Assembly: GCF_000021325.1 (NCBI RefSeq)
Contig: NC_011365.1
Coordinates: 3,683,501 to 3,747,500, forward strand
From: Gluconacetobacter diazotrophicus PA1 5
GTDB taxonomy: Bacteria > Pseudomonadota > Alphaproteobacteria > Acetobacterales > Acetobacteraceae
Direction: 5' to 3'
DNA length: 64,000 bases
The notes below the pieces were generated by a model. It saw only the letters and a list, made by a program, of their open reading frames with translations, was not told the origin of the DNA and ran no database searches. Within the stretch, counting starts at the first letter, position 1. The number at the start of each line of letters is the position of its first letter. Both the position numbers and the translations under genes were made by a program. Positions 63,849 through 64,000 of this stretch are shown here, one piece after another.

Positions 63849-64000
63849 TACCCCGCCTTCCGGAGAAATTCTACGATCGCGTTCGCGCCGATCGGCGCTG
63901 TTGGTCCCGTATCTGCCAAACCAAACGTGTCGCGTATATACGATTTCTGCGGTTCAAGGAAATCGGGATGCGTCGCGAAAGCCCTGTCCAGGGCCTCGTC
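63848..64000 (-). CDS. 3' end of an unidentified gene upstream of the AMP ligase
   Basis: A minus-strand frame enters from the window edge and is open for 50 codons to a TAA at 63848-63850. It ends with TAPIGANAIVEFLRKAG. The TAATG overlap with the ligase start shows tight coupling, so it belongs to the sphingolipid operon. I do not recognise the family from this fragment. Confidence 0.7.
   Translation of the reverse strand, partial: DEALDRAFATHPDFLEPQKSYIRDTFGLADTGPTAPIGANAIVEFLRKAG

Overview
The window is GC-rich, densely packed bacterial chromosome. Its content points to an alphaproteobacterium of the family Acetobacteraceae, probably near Gluconacetobacter. The indicators are gatCAB for tRNA amidation, TIGR02302/DUF4175, MmcB, the aroE-coaE-dnaQ gene order, an alphaproteobacterial-length SucC, and a serine palmitoyltransferase (sphingolipid) locus like those of acetic acid bacteria. 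No insertion sequence, integrase, rRNA or CRISPR array was seen. There are three tRNA genes: Val-CAC, Val-GAC and Ser-GCT.

Layout. (1) 1-5000 is visibly AT-richer than the rest. It holds a four-gene operon (PLP aminotransferase, CgeB-like glycosyltransferase, ATP-grasp ligase, Gfo/Idh oxidoreductase), probably a transferred surface-glycan cassette. (2) 5.1-13 kb holds a large unknown protein, two valine tRNAs, a likely small RNA with a strong terminator, a YidB-like protein, an N-formylglutamate amidohydrolase, ruvX, gatCAB and tRNA-Ser. (3) 13.4-26.7 kb holds a 2OG-oxygenase-like protein and an O-antigen ligase, then cdd, lysA, TIGR02302, an acyltransferase, lptM-argH, a TlpA-like protein and aroE-coaE-dnaQ. 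(4) 26.8-32.6 kb is a tightly coupled Mla-type lipid-transport operon. It opens with a dCache-GAF-cyclase-homology membrane sensor. Both the cyclase domain and the ABC ATPase have lost their catalytic motifs while the reading frames stay intact. (5) 32.6-45.3 kb holds a SulP transporter, queDCE, bioB, sucCD, a diiron ferritin-like protein, a Dabb protein, an M13 peptidase, a signal-less OpuAC-like protein, a methyltransferase-like protein and a YdcF protein. (6) 45.4-50.9 kb is the fatty acid cluster fabD-fabG-acpP-fabF-mltG plus a SYLF protein. (7) 51-64 kb is envelope-lipid biosynthesis: an IMPase-family protein, MmcB, a glycosyltransferase, a nucleotidyltransferase, a fatty acid hydroxylase superfamily member, lptG, lptF and a phosphoesterase. 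These are followed by a lipid kinase, a Tam41-like cytidylyltransferase candidate, serine palmitoyltransferase, a dedicated acyl carrier protein and an acyl-AMP/ACP ligase.

Two systems deserve most attention. The first is the Mla-type operon with a pseudo-ATPase and a pseudo-cyclase. The second is the sphingolipid locus, where a translationally coupled lipid kinase and Tam41-like protein suggest, as an inference only, a kinase then CTP-activation route to a CDP-lipid for sphingolipid head groups. All assignments rest on reading the sequence and on knowledge of the families; no database search was run.
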